Part shown: positions 1 through 7,224 of the stretch, piece after piece | Numbering within the stretch: the stretch's first letter is position 1 | How the letters are laid out: every line of letters begins with the position of its first letter | Assembly (NCBI GenBank): GCA_021199595.1 | Contig: JAJQHT010000283.1 | Span: 1 to 7,224 of the forward strand | Source: Oscillospiraceae bacterium | Lineage (GTDB): Bacteria > Bacillota > Clostridia > Oscillospirales > Oscillospiraceae | Direction of reading: 5' to 3' | DNA: 7,224 nt | The notes under the pieces: generated by a model | Seen by the model: the letters and a program-made list of their open reading frames with translations, nothing else | Database searches by the model: none | Told to the model about the DNA's origin: nothing | Made by a program: the position numbers and the translations under genes

Positions 1-418
1 CATCCGTCAGATTGAGGGCGTGGTTCACCGGCTGACCGCCTATCGGGACATTATGGACGACTCCATCAGCATCACCAGCGTGAAGCGGGCCATCAAGGAC
101 GTGATACGCACGGGTCTCTATATTCCGACCCCGGACGCTATCATTGCGGAGACCGCCCGATTCTACGGCATCGAAGAAACGGACATCCGCGGTCAGCGCC
201 GGTCGAAAAATACCGCCATGGCCCGCCAGGTGGCCATGTATCTTATCCGCAACCTGACAAATCTCTCCCTTGTGGATATTGGCGAGCTGTTCGACCACAG
301 AAATCACTCCACGGTCCTTTCCTCCATCCGTAAGGTAGAAGAACTCATAAAATCCGACCCGGACACCGCCAGCTCCGTGCGGGAGATTTCCGCAAACCTC
401 AACTCCCGGGGTCAATAA
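1..418 (+). CDS. dnaA: Chromosomal replication initiator DnaA, C-terminal part (5' end outside window)
   Basis: DnaA is the AAA+ initiator that binds DnaA boxes at oriC and melts the origin. The reading frame is open from base 2, so the gene enters from the left; about 138 C-terminal residues are present of a family length near 450. The first residues, IRQIEG, match the sensor-2 block (VRELEG in E. coli), which contains the ATP-sensing arginine. Domain IV follows, with a basic loop (GQRRSKNTAMARQVAMYL, about bases 191-244) and the helix-turn-helix signature RNHSTVLSSIRKVEEL (bases 299-346), corresponding to RDHTTVLHACRKIEQL. Two DNA-contact positions differ from E. coli: Asp433 is Asn (302-304) and Pro423 is Val (272-274). 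The GTG at base 20 is internal, not the start. The TAA stop at 416-418 directly abuts the origin-like spacer. Identification is secure; the effect of the substitutions is inferred. Confidence 0.96.
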   Translation, partial: IRQIEGVVHRLTAYRDIMDDSISITSVKRAIKDVIRTGLYIPTPDAIIAETARFYGIEETDIRGQRRSKNTAMARQVAMYLIRNLTNLSLVDIGELFDHRNHSTVLSSIRKVEELIKSDPDTASSVREISANLNSRGQ

Positions 419-427
419 TTTTCCACA
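419..427 (+). promoter_or_regulatory. DnaA box, TTTTCCACA
   Basis: TTTTCCACA differs from the consensus TTATCCACA only at position 3. It starts at the base after the dnaA stop codon. With the opposed box-like element at 434-442 it forms a 6-bp inverted repeat (TCCACA at 422-427, TGTGGA at 434-439). Confidence 0.75.
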
Positions 428-433
428 ATTTTC

Positions 434-442
434 TGTGGATCG
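434..442 (-). promoter_or_regulatory. Weak DnaA box, CGATCCACA on the minus strand
   Basis: The + strand reads TGTGGATCG. Its complement, CGATCCACA, keeps the ATCCACA core and differs from the consensus at the first two positions. It faces the box at 419-427 across a 6-base gap, which favours a paired DnaA site, though alone it would be a weak match. Confidence 0.5.
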
Positions 443-465
443 TGGAAACGCGTTCGGTTGAAAAA

Positions 466-474
466 TGTGGAAAA
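466..474 (-). promoter_or_regulatory. DnaA box, TTTTCCACA on the minus strand
   Basis: The + strand reads TGTGGAAAA, the exact complement of TTTTCCACA. It is the second of three copies of the same one-mismatch variant in the spacer, which makes chance occurrence unlikely. Confidence 0.72.
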
Positions 475-491
475 TTCTCCGCGATTTGAAA

Positions 492-534
492 GATGTTCAA
501 AACCTGAAAACTTTTCAACATTGACTTGAACATC
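492..534. repeat. Nested inverted repeat in the origin spacer
   Basis: GATGTTCAA at 492-500 is perfectly complementary to TTGAACATC at 526-534, giving a 9-bp arm pair around 25 bases. Inside lies a second perfect inverted repeat, TGAAAA (505-510) and TTTTCA (512-517), around a single C. The two centres are only about 2 bases apart. The structure could be a cruciform or a binding site for a dimeric protein. No known Firmicute origin-binding site was recognised in it. Confidence 0.7.
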
Positions 535-540
535 AAAAAT

Positions 541-555
541 TCTTGTTTTTCAAGA
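541..555. repeat. Short inverted repeat with T5 loop
   Basis: TCTTG (541-545) and CAAGA (551-555) flank TTTTT (546-550). The arms are only 5 bp, so the structure is weak. It sits in the AT-rich centre of the spacer, 11 bases before the rightmost TTTTCCACA box. No T-tract follows it, so it is not read as a terminator. Confidence 0.4.
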
Positions 556-566
556 CCTTTCATGGG

Positions 567-575
567 TTTTCCACA
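567..575 (+). promoter_or_regulatory. DnaA box next to the DnaA-trio, TTTTCCACA
   Basis: This is the third copy of TTTTCCACA, on the + strand and pointing toward dnaN. It is followed by a degenerate box and then the CTA run at 589-603. In the B. subtilis basal unwinding system the box nearest the trio loads DnaA onto the single strand, and the position and orientation here fit that role. Confidence 0.78.
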
Positions 576-584
576 GAATCCACT
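576..584 (+). promoter_or_regulatory. Degenerate DnaA box, GAATCCACT
   Basis: GAATCCACT abuts the box at 567-575 in the same orientation. It keeps the core ATCCAC but mismatches the consensus at positions 1, 2 and 9. The tandem arrangement before the trio run is the only reason to list it. Confidence 0.35.
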
Positions 585-588
585 GTCT

Positions 589-603
589 CTACTACGACTA
601 CTA
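589..603 (+). promoter_or_regulatory. DnaA-trio element (CTA CTA CGA CTA CTA)
   Basis: Five consecutive trinucleotides read CTA CTA CGA CTA CTA, four of them perfect and all in phase. The complementary strand therefore reads as 3'-GAT-5' repeats, the DnaA-trio motif along which DnaA assembles on single-stranded DNA during origin melting. The run begins 14 bases after the end of the strong DnaA box at 567-575 and leads into AT-rich DNA. The usual GC-rich cluster between box and trio is only weakly apparent (576-588). Confidence 0.75.
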
Positions 604-620
604 AAATATAAGCTATTTAT
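604..620. other. AT-rich tract, candidate DNA unwinding element
   Basis: Of these 17 bases only the GC at 612-613 is not A or T. The tract follows the DnaA-trio directly and ends 10 bases before the dnaN ribosome binding site. This is where strand opening would be expected in a box-trio-melting-region layout. Confidence 0.6.
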
Positions 621-629
621 CTCTCTGAG

Positions 630-636
630 AAGGAGG
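630..636 (+). promoter_or_regulatory. Ribosome binding site of dnaN
   Basis: AAGGAGG is a strong Shine-Dalgarno match ending 4 bases before the ATG at 641. It fixes the dnaN start and suggests efficient translation. Confidence 0.9.
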
Positions 637-640
637 ACAT

Positions 641-1753
641 ATGAAATTTTCCTGTGAAAAATATCTGCTCCAGGCAGCTGTTACCACCGCATCCCGCTGC
701 ACTGCGTCAAAAAGCCCTATCCCGGCCCTGGAGGGCATTCTCATTCAGGCGGGACAGGACGTAAAGCTGACGGGCTATGACCTAAAAAAGGGAATATACA
801 CCTCTATTCCCGCGGACGTGGCAGAGCCTGGCTCTATCATACTGGGCGCGAAAATTTTCGGAGAAATCGTCCGCAGCCTGCCAGACGACATCGTGACCAT
901 CACAACCGGGGAAAATCTCAACACCCGCATCACCTGCGGGGCAGCGGATTTCTCCATCATGGGAACGGACAGCGAGGAATACCCGGAGCTTCCCTCTGTG
1001 AACAAGGAAAACGCCGTCTCCGTGGGCCAGGGGCTGCTAAGCAAAATGATACGTCAGACCATCTTTTCCGTCAGCACCAATGAAAGCCGCCCGGTCTATA
1101 CCGGCGCACTGATGGAGATAAAATCCGGTGAGCTTACCATGGTGGCGGTGGACGGGTTCCGCCTGGCTCTTCGGCGGGAGGTGCTCTCCTCCCAGGAGGC
1201 GGAGGAATGCTCCTTCATCGTGCCGGGCACGGCGCTTTCCGATGTGGAAAAGCTGTGCGGAGATGAGGAGGAGACGGTGGAAATCACTGTTGGCGCAAAG
1301 CACATATCCTTCTCGATGGGAGAGACAGTTCTGGTGACGCGCAGACTGGAAGGGGAGTTTCTGAACTATCGCAAGAGCATCCCCTCGGACTTTTCTATCA
1401 TGGTGGAGGCAGACAGAAACGAGCTTGTCAAGGCGGTCAGCCGGGTGTCTCTTATCATAGACGAAAAAACAAAGCATCCTCTCCGCCTTATCCTGGGCGA
1501 CGACCTCATAAAAATATTCTGCACCACCGGCGTGGGCCGGGGCGAGGATCAATGCCCGGTACAGGGCCAGGGCGGCGGACTGGAAATTGGCTTTAATAAC
1601 GCCTATCTTCTGGACGCGCTGCGGGCGGCGCCGGCGGACAAAATACGTCTTTGCTTCAATAACGCCGCCTCCCCGTGCGTTATCGTGCCCACGGACGGGA
1701 CGGAGAATTTCTCCTATATGATTCTTCCCGTGCGGCTGAAAGCCGGGGTATGA
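641..1753 (+). CDS. dnaN: DNA polymerase III sliding clamp, beta subunit
   Basis: DnaN forms a ring-shaped dimer that encircles DNA, tethers the replicative polymerase and recruits repair and mismatch proteins. The 370-residue product matches the family's length (366 in E. coli) and should hold three repeated clamp domains of about 120 residues. Visible family blocks are IPALEGILI near the N-terminus, VDGFRLA (170-176, compare TDGHRLA), RLEGEFLNYRKSIP (from 235), FNNAYLLDALR near the C-terminus, and the terminal ILPVRL. The family usually ends at PVRL or PMRL; here four extra residues (KAGV) follow. The ATG at 641 is chosen for its strong AAGGAGG site. The stop overlaps the recF start as ATGA, implying translational coupling. 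No strong promoter is visible upstream, so transcription may come from dnaA or from a weak promoter in the origin. Confidence 0.97.
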   Translation: MKFSCEKYLLQAAVTTASRCTASKSPIPALEGILIQAGQDVKLTGYDLKKGIYTSIPADVAEPGSIILGAKIFGEIVRSLPDDIVTITTGENLNTRITCGAADFSIMGTDSEEYPELPSVNKENAVSVGQGLLSKMIRQTIFSVSTNESRPVYTGALMEIKSGELTMVAVDGFRLALRREVLSSQEAEECSFIVPGTALSDVEKLCGDEEETVEITVGAKHISFSMGETVLVTRRLEGEFLNYRKSIPSDFSIMVEADRNELVKAVSRVSLIIDEKTKHPLRLILGDDLIKIFCTTGVGRGEDQCPVQGQGGGLEIGFNNAYLLDALRAAPADKIRLCFNNAASPCVIVPTDGTENFSYMILPVRLKAGV

Positions 1754-2850
1754 AGGTAGAGAGAATCGCCCTCTCTGGGTTTCGGAATTATGACGAGGAG
1801 ACGGTGGAATTTGGGCCGGGCGTCAATGTCATATGGGGCAAAAACGCCCAGGGAAAGACAAATCTTCTCGAGGCGGTATATCTTCTTACCGGGGCGCACA
1901 GCTTCCGCACCCGTTTCGACCGGGATCTGATAGGAAAGGGCTGCGACTGGGCCAGCATTCTGGCAGAGGTGGATTCCGGCGGAAGAAGCCAGACGATAAA
2001 GCTGCTGTTTCGTTTCGGTCAGCGGCGGCAGGTAACGGTGAATGGATCCAGGCGTACCTCCGGCTCGCTGGCGGGTCTCATGACGGCGGTGCTGTTTTCC
2101 CCGGATGACTTGTATATCATCAAGGACGGATCCGCCGCGCGGCGAAAGCTGATGGACACAGCCATCAGCCAGCTCCGCCCCGGATACGGCGGACTGCTGA
2201 CAGATTTTAATCGTCTTTATGAAAACAAGACCCGTATTTTGAAGGACTGGCGGGAAAAGACCAGTCTTCTAGATACGCTGGACGAATTTTCCGACGGCCT
2301 TGCAAAATGCTCCGCCCGGATGATACGCTACCGCGCCTCCTTTGTGGACAGACTAGCCAAGGCCGCAGGCCCTATTCATCGAGATTTTTCCGGCGGGGGG
2401 GAGACGCTGACGCTGACCTATAAGACCGTCAGCACGGTTTCAGACCCGCGCGCCCCGGCGGAGGAAATTTACCGACAGATCCTGTCTCACCAGCAGGCCC
2501 ACCGCCAGGCAGAGTTGGAGGCGGGGCAATGTCTCACCGGCGCACACAAGGACGACATCGAAATCTCCGTTGATGGTATGCCGGCCCGCTCCTTCGCCTC
2601 CCAGGGACAAACCAGAACGGCGGCTTTGAGCATCAAGCTGGCGGAAAGGGAAATATTTAAAGCGGAAACAGGACAATATCCTGTTTTATTGCTGGATGAC
2701 GTATTATCTGAGCTGGACGGAGCGCGGCAGGAGTTCGTCCTGAACCGCATCGGCGGGGGACAGACGCTCATTACCTGCTGCGAAGATGAAAACATCAGCC
2801 GCCGAACGGGGGGCAGGGTGTTTTCCGTGGAGAGAGGAAGGATAAAATAA
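1750..2850 (+). CDS. recF: DNA replication and repair protein RecF
   Basis: RecF is an SMC-like ABC ATPase that acts with RecO and RecR to load RecA at single-strand gaps and stalled forks. The 366-residue product has the family's usual length. It opens with KVERIALSGFRNYDE, the typical RecF start. Walker A is GKNAQGKT at residues 30-37, with lysine 36 and threonine 37. The ABC signature is SQGQ at 284-287 in FASQGQTRTAALSIKLAE. Walker B is LLLDD at 313-317, followed by VLSELD. The open frame extends upstream to 1675, but ATG 1750 is preferred because the RecF N-terminus begins exactly there and ATGA overlaps the dnaN stop. The Shine-Dalgarno is weak, so translation probably depends on coupling. 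Around Walker B the codons become AT-rich and a perfect hairpin occurs. All motifs needed for ATP hydrolysis are present. Confidence 0.96.
   Translation: MKVERIALSGFRNYDEETVEFGPGVNVIWGKNAQGKTNLLEAVYLLTGAHSFRTRFDRDLIGKGCDWASILAEVDSGGRSQTIKLLFRFGQRRQVTVNGSRRTSGSLAGLMTAVLFSPDDLYIIKDGSAARRKLMDTAISQLRPGYGGLLTDFNRLYENKTRILKDWREKTSLLDTLDEFSDGLAKCSARMIRYRASFVDRLAKAAGPIHRDFSGGGETLTLTYKTVSTVSDPRAPAEEIYRQILSHQQAHRQAELEAGQCLTGAHKDDIEISVDGMPARSFASQGQTRTAALSIKLAEREIFKAETGQYPVLLLDDVLSELDGARQEFVLNRIGGGQTLITCCEDENISRRTGGRVFSVERGRIK
2666..2686 (+). repeat. Perfect 8-bp stem-loop inside recF
   Basis: AAACAGGA (2666-2673) pairs perfectly with TCCTGTTT (2679-2686) around the loop CAATA. The right arm continues into T, A, T, T, giving a short T-rich tail that loosely resembles an intrinsic terminator. 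It lies in coding sequence just before Walker B, so it could be a chance product of the codons for TGQYPV or a real RNA element. Function is unknown. Confidence 0.5.
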
Positions 2851-2866
2851 AAGAAGTGAGGAAGAA

Positions 2867-5046
<2,180 letters not shown>

Positions 5047-5048
<2 letters not shown>

Positions 5049-5054
5049 GGAGGT
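5047..5054 (+). promoter_or_regulatory. Ribosome binding site of gyrA overlapping the gyrB stop codon
   Basis: AAGGAGGT is a near-perfect match to the 16S rRNA tail. Its first two bases are the last two of the gyrB TAA stop. It is separated from the gyrA ATG by 10 bases, on the long side, and suggests ribosomes finishing gyrB can pass directly to gyrA. Confidence 0.9.
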
Positions 5055-5064
5055 GGGGTAAGAA

Positions 5065-7224
5065 ATGGCACATAACAGAGATTACAAGCCGGAGGACATC
5101 GCCTTTCCTGACCAGGTCATCGTGGAGAGCGAGCTTGTCAAGGAGATGCAGTCCAGCTATATAGACTACGCCATGTCGGTCATCGTAGGCCGCGCCCTGC
5201 CGGACGTGCGGGACGGCTTAAAGCCCGTCCACCGCCGTATCCTCTACGCCATGTATGAGGACGGTCTGACCCGCGACAAGCCCTACCGCAAGTGCGCCAC
5301 CGCCGTCGGCGACGTGCTGGGCCGGTATCACCCCCACGGTGATGCCTCCGTTTACGATGCCCTGGTGCGTCTGGCGCAGGATTTCTCCATGCGCTATCCG
5401 CTCATAGACGGCCATGGCAACTTCGGTTCTGTGGACGGCGACCCCCCGGCGGCCTATCGTTATACCGAGGCCCGCATGGCCAAAATGGCGGACGAGATGC
5501 TCCGGGACATCGACAAGGACACGGTGGATTGGGATCCCAACTTTGACGAGACCAGAAAGGAACCCCGCGTTCTGCCGAGCCGGTTCCCGAACCTGCTGGT
5601 GAACGGCTCGTCCGGCATCGCCGTGGGCATGGCCACGAACATTCCGCCCCATAACCTGACAGAGGTTATAAACGCCGCCATCTGCGTGCTGGAAAATGAA
5701 AACGCCACCCTGGAAGACCTTATGCAGTGCGTTAAGGGGCCGGATTTTCCCACCAAGGGCATTATTATGGGCCGGGCAGGTATCCGTCAGGCGTATGCCA
5801 CAGGCCGTGGGCGCATCACCGTGCGGGCCAGGACAGAGTTTGAGGAATATGGCCGCGACCACCGCACCCGCATTATCGTGACGGAGCTTCCCTACCAGGT
5901 GAACAAGCGGGCGCTTGTGGCGGCCATCGCTGACCAGGTGCGGGAAAAGCGCCTGGAGGGCATCTCCGATATGCGCGACGAGAGCGACCGCAACGGTATG
6001 CGCATCGTCATCGAGCTGAAGCGGGACGCGAACGCCCAGGTGGTGCTCAATAACCTCTTAAAGCAGACCCAGCTTCAGACCACCTTTTCCATCAATATGC
6101 TGGCTCTGGTGGATAATCAGTCTCAGCCGAAAATTCTGTCCCTACGGCACATTTTGGACGAATACCTCACCTTCCAGGAGGAGGTTATCACCCGCCGGAC
6201 GAAATACGACCTGAAAAAGGCCAGGGAGCGGGCGCACCTGTTGGAGGGGCTGCTGATTGCCCAGGACAACATCGACGAGGTCATCCGGATTATCCGCAGC
6301 AGCTACGACAACGCCAAGGAAAACCTGATGGAGCGCTTTGGGCTGGATGAAATTCAGGCCCAGGCTATATGCGATATGCGGCTCATTGCCCTCCAGGGCC
6401 TGAACCGGGAGAAGCTCCAGGCGGAGTACGACGGTCTCCAGGAGAAAATTGCCTGGTACGTGGAGCTGCTGGAGGATCCGGAAAAGCTGAAGGCCCTTTT
6501 AAAGGAGGAGCTGACCGCCATCCGGGACAAATACGGCGACGACCGCATGACGGAGATACAGGACATGGCAGAGGAGATAGACGACGAGGATCTCATCCCG
6601 GAGGAGGAGAGCGTCTATACCATGACCCACAACGGCTACATCAAGCGTCTGCCCGCCGCGGAATATCACAGTCAGAACCGGGGCGGCAAGGGCGTGAAGG
6701 CCATGGCCACGCGGGACGAGGACTATGTGGAGACCGTGTTCACCGCGTCCAGCCACGACTATATCCTGTTTTTCACCTCCACCGGCAAGGTATATAAGAA
6801 AAAGGGCTATCAGATACCCACGGCGGGGCGCAGCTCCAGAGGGGTACCGCTGGTGAACTTTGTGGCTCTGGAGCCGGAGGAAAAGGTGCAGTCCATGCTC
6901 CACCTGCGCCAGATAGGCGGGGAGGGGAACATCTTCTTCGCCACCCGGAATGGCACGGTCAAGCGTGTGGCGCTGGAGGAGCTGAAAAACATCCGTACCA
7001 GCGGCATACGGGCCATCACCCTGGACGAGGGGGACGAGCTTATCTCCGTCAGCCTGACGGACGGAAAGCAGAATATCCTCATGGCTACCGCGAACGGCGC
7101 CGCCATCTGCTTTGACGAAAACGACGTGCGGGTCATGGGCCGCGTGGCTGCCGGCGTCCGGGGCATTAAGCTCCGGGAGGGCGACCAGGTGGGCGGCGCG
7201 GGCTGCGCCGGGGCGGGGGACACC
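5065..7224 (+). CDS. gyrA: DNA gyrase subunit A (3' end outside window)
   Basis: GyrA breaks and rejoins DNA within the A2B2 gyrase. The frame is open from ATG 5065 to the window edge, giving 720 residues of a protein usually near 820; the end is cut by the window, not broken. The N-terminal block [20 protein letters not shown] is characteristic. The winged-helix active site has RYTEARM with Arg132 and catalytic Tyr133. The quinolone region reads [10 protein letters not shown] (89-98), with Ala94 where E. coli has Ser83 and Asp98 equivalent to Asp87. A coiled-coil tower and gate region follow, ending in a Glu/Asp-rich linker. The GyrA box QNRGGKG at 537-543 starts the C-terminal pinwheel and distinguishes gyrase from topoisomerase IV ParC. 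Several pinwheel repeats follow. Start choice rests on AAGGAGGT at 5047-5054. Probably co-transcribed with gyrB. Confidence 0.96.
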   Translation, partial: MAHNRDYKPEDIAFPDQVIVESELVKEMQSSYIDYAMSVIVGRALPDVRDGLKPVHRRILYAMYEDGLTRDKPYRKCATAVGDVLGRYHPHGDASVYDALVRLAQDFSMRYPLIDGHGNFGSVDGDPPAAYRYTEARMAKMADEMLRDIDKDTVDWDPNFDETRKEPRVLPSRFPNLLVNGSSGIAVGMATNIPPHNLTEVINAAICVLENENATLEDLMQCVKGPDFPTKGIIMGRAGIRQAYATGRGRITVRARTEFEEYGRDHRTRIIVTELPYQVNKRALVAAIADQVREKRLEGISDMRDESDRNGMRIVIELKRDANAQVVLNNLLKQTQLQTTFSINMLALVDNQSQPKILSLRHILDEYLTFQEEVITRRTKYDLKKARERAHLLEGLLIAQDNIDEVIRIIRSSYDNAKENLMERFGLDEIQAQAICDMRLIALQGLNREKLQAEYDGLQEKIAWYVELLEDPEKLKALLKEELTAIRDKYGDDRMTEIQDMAEEIDDEDLIPEEESVYTMTHNGYIKRLPAAEYHSQNRGGKGVKAMATRDEDYVETVFTASSHDYILFFTSTGKVYKKKGYQIPTAGRSSRGVPLVNFVALEPEEKVQSMLHLRQIGGEGNIFFATRNGTVKRVALEELKNIRTSGIRAITLDEGDELISVSLTDGKQNILMATANGAAICFDENDVRVMGRVAAGVRGIKLREGDQVGGAGCAGAGDT

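Larger units (their letters stand above)
419..640. other. Putative origin of replication (oriC), dnaA-dnaN spacer
   Basis: This 222-base spacer is much more AT-rich than the flanking genes and contains no plausible gene. DnaA-box-like nonamers cluster at its left end (419-474). A central part (481-560) is rich in TTCAA/TTGAA words and inverted repeats. At the right end there is a DnaA box, a CTA-trinucleotide run and AT-rich DNA (567-620), then the dnaN ribosome binding site. The dnaA-dnaN spacer is a known oriC location in Firmicutes, including B. subtilis, where the unwinding site lies here. I see no convincing intrinsic terminator for dnaA, so some read-through into dnaN is possible. Whether a second box cluster lies upstream of dnaA cannot be seen from this window. 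Confidence 0.85.

Noticed and set aside
243..251. DnaA-box-like TTATCCGCA inside dnaA
   Set aside because: One mismatch to consensus but isolated in coding sequence and explained by the codons for LIRN; no clustering with other boxes.
422..439. dnaA terminator formed by the TCCACA/TGTGGA inverted repeat
   Set aside because: The stem is only 6 bp and no T-tract follows it; an opposed pair of DnaA boxes explains the symmetry better.
579..607. Possible dnaN promoter: TCCACT (579-584), 17-base spacer, TAAAAT (602-607)
   Set aside because: The -10 is a fair match but the -35 matches only three of six positions, and both elements coincide with the DnaA box and trio region. Not strong enough to annotate.
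1675..1749. 25-residue N-terminal extension of recF from a GTG
   Set aside because: It lies wholly inside dnaN, and RecF family proteins begin at the KVERIALSGFRNY block, which starts at ATG 1750.
6108..6116. DnaA-box-like GGTGGATAA inside gyrA
   Set aside because: A single one-mismatch site far from the origin, encoded by the conserved LVDNQ residues; expected by chance in this length.

Overview
This window is a chromosomal replication-origin neighbourhood from a Gram-positive bacterium. The most likely source is a moderately GC-rich member of the Clostridia, possibly an Oscillospiraceae-like gut lineage. That placement is an inference from three things: the gene order, the short GyrB without the proteobacterial insertion, and the wording of conserved GyrA/GyrB blocks (Gyr[21 protein letters not shown], Gyr[13 protein letters not shown]). 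All genes lie on the + strand: dnaA (3' part), dnaN, recF, remB (DUF370), gyrB and gyrA (5' part).

The left edge (1-418) is the end of dnaA, covering the sensor-2 region and the DNA-binding domain IV. The only sizeable non-coding stretch (419-640) is AT-rich and looks like oriC. It holds three identical TTTTCCACA DnaA boxes plus weaker ones, a nested inverted repeat, and, just before dnaN, a DnaA box followed by an in-phase CTA CTA CGA CTA CTA run and AT-rich DNA. This is the layout of the basal unwinding system (DnaA box, DnaA-trio, melting region) described in Bacillus subtilis.

From dnaN onward the genes are packed like one operon. dnaN and recF overlap by ATGA. recF and remB are 16 bases apart. 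remB overlaps gyrB by 14 bases. gyrB and gyrA are separated by 16 bases containing a near-perfect Shine-Dalgarno sequence. Unlike B. subtilis, no S4-domain gene (yaaA) lies between dnaN and recF.

Together the genes encode initiation (DnaA), processivity (beta clamp), gap repair (RecF), the supercoiling enzyme (GyrA2B2) and a small regulator (RemB). I see no mobile element, CRISPR array, tRNA or rRNA, and no gene system that looks wholly new. The most interesting signals are the origin architecture, substitutions at DNA-reading positions of DnaA, natural variants at quinolone-pocket positions of GyrA and GyrB, and a perfect hairpin in an AT-rich, codon-atypical patch of recF.
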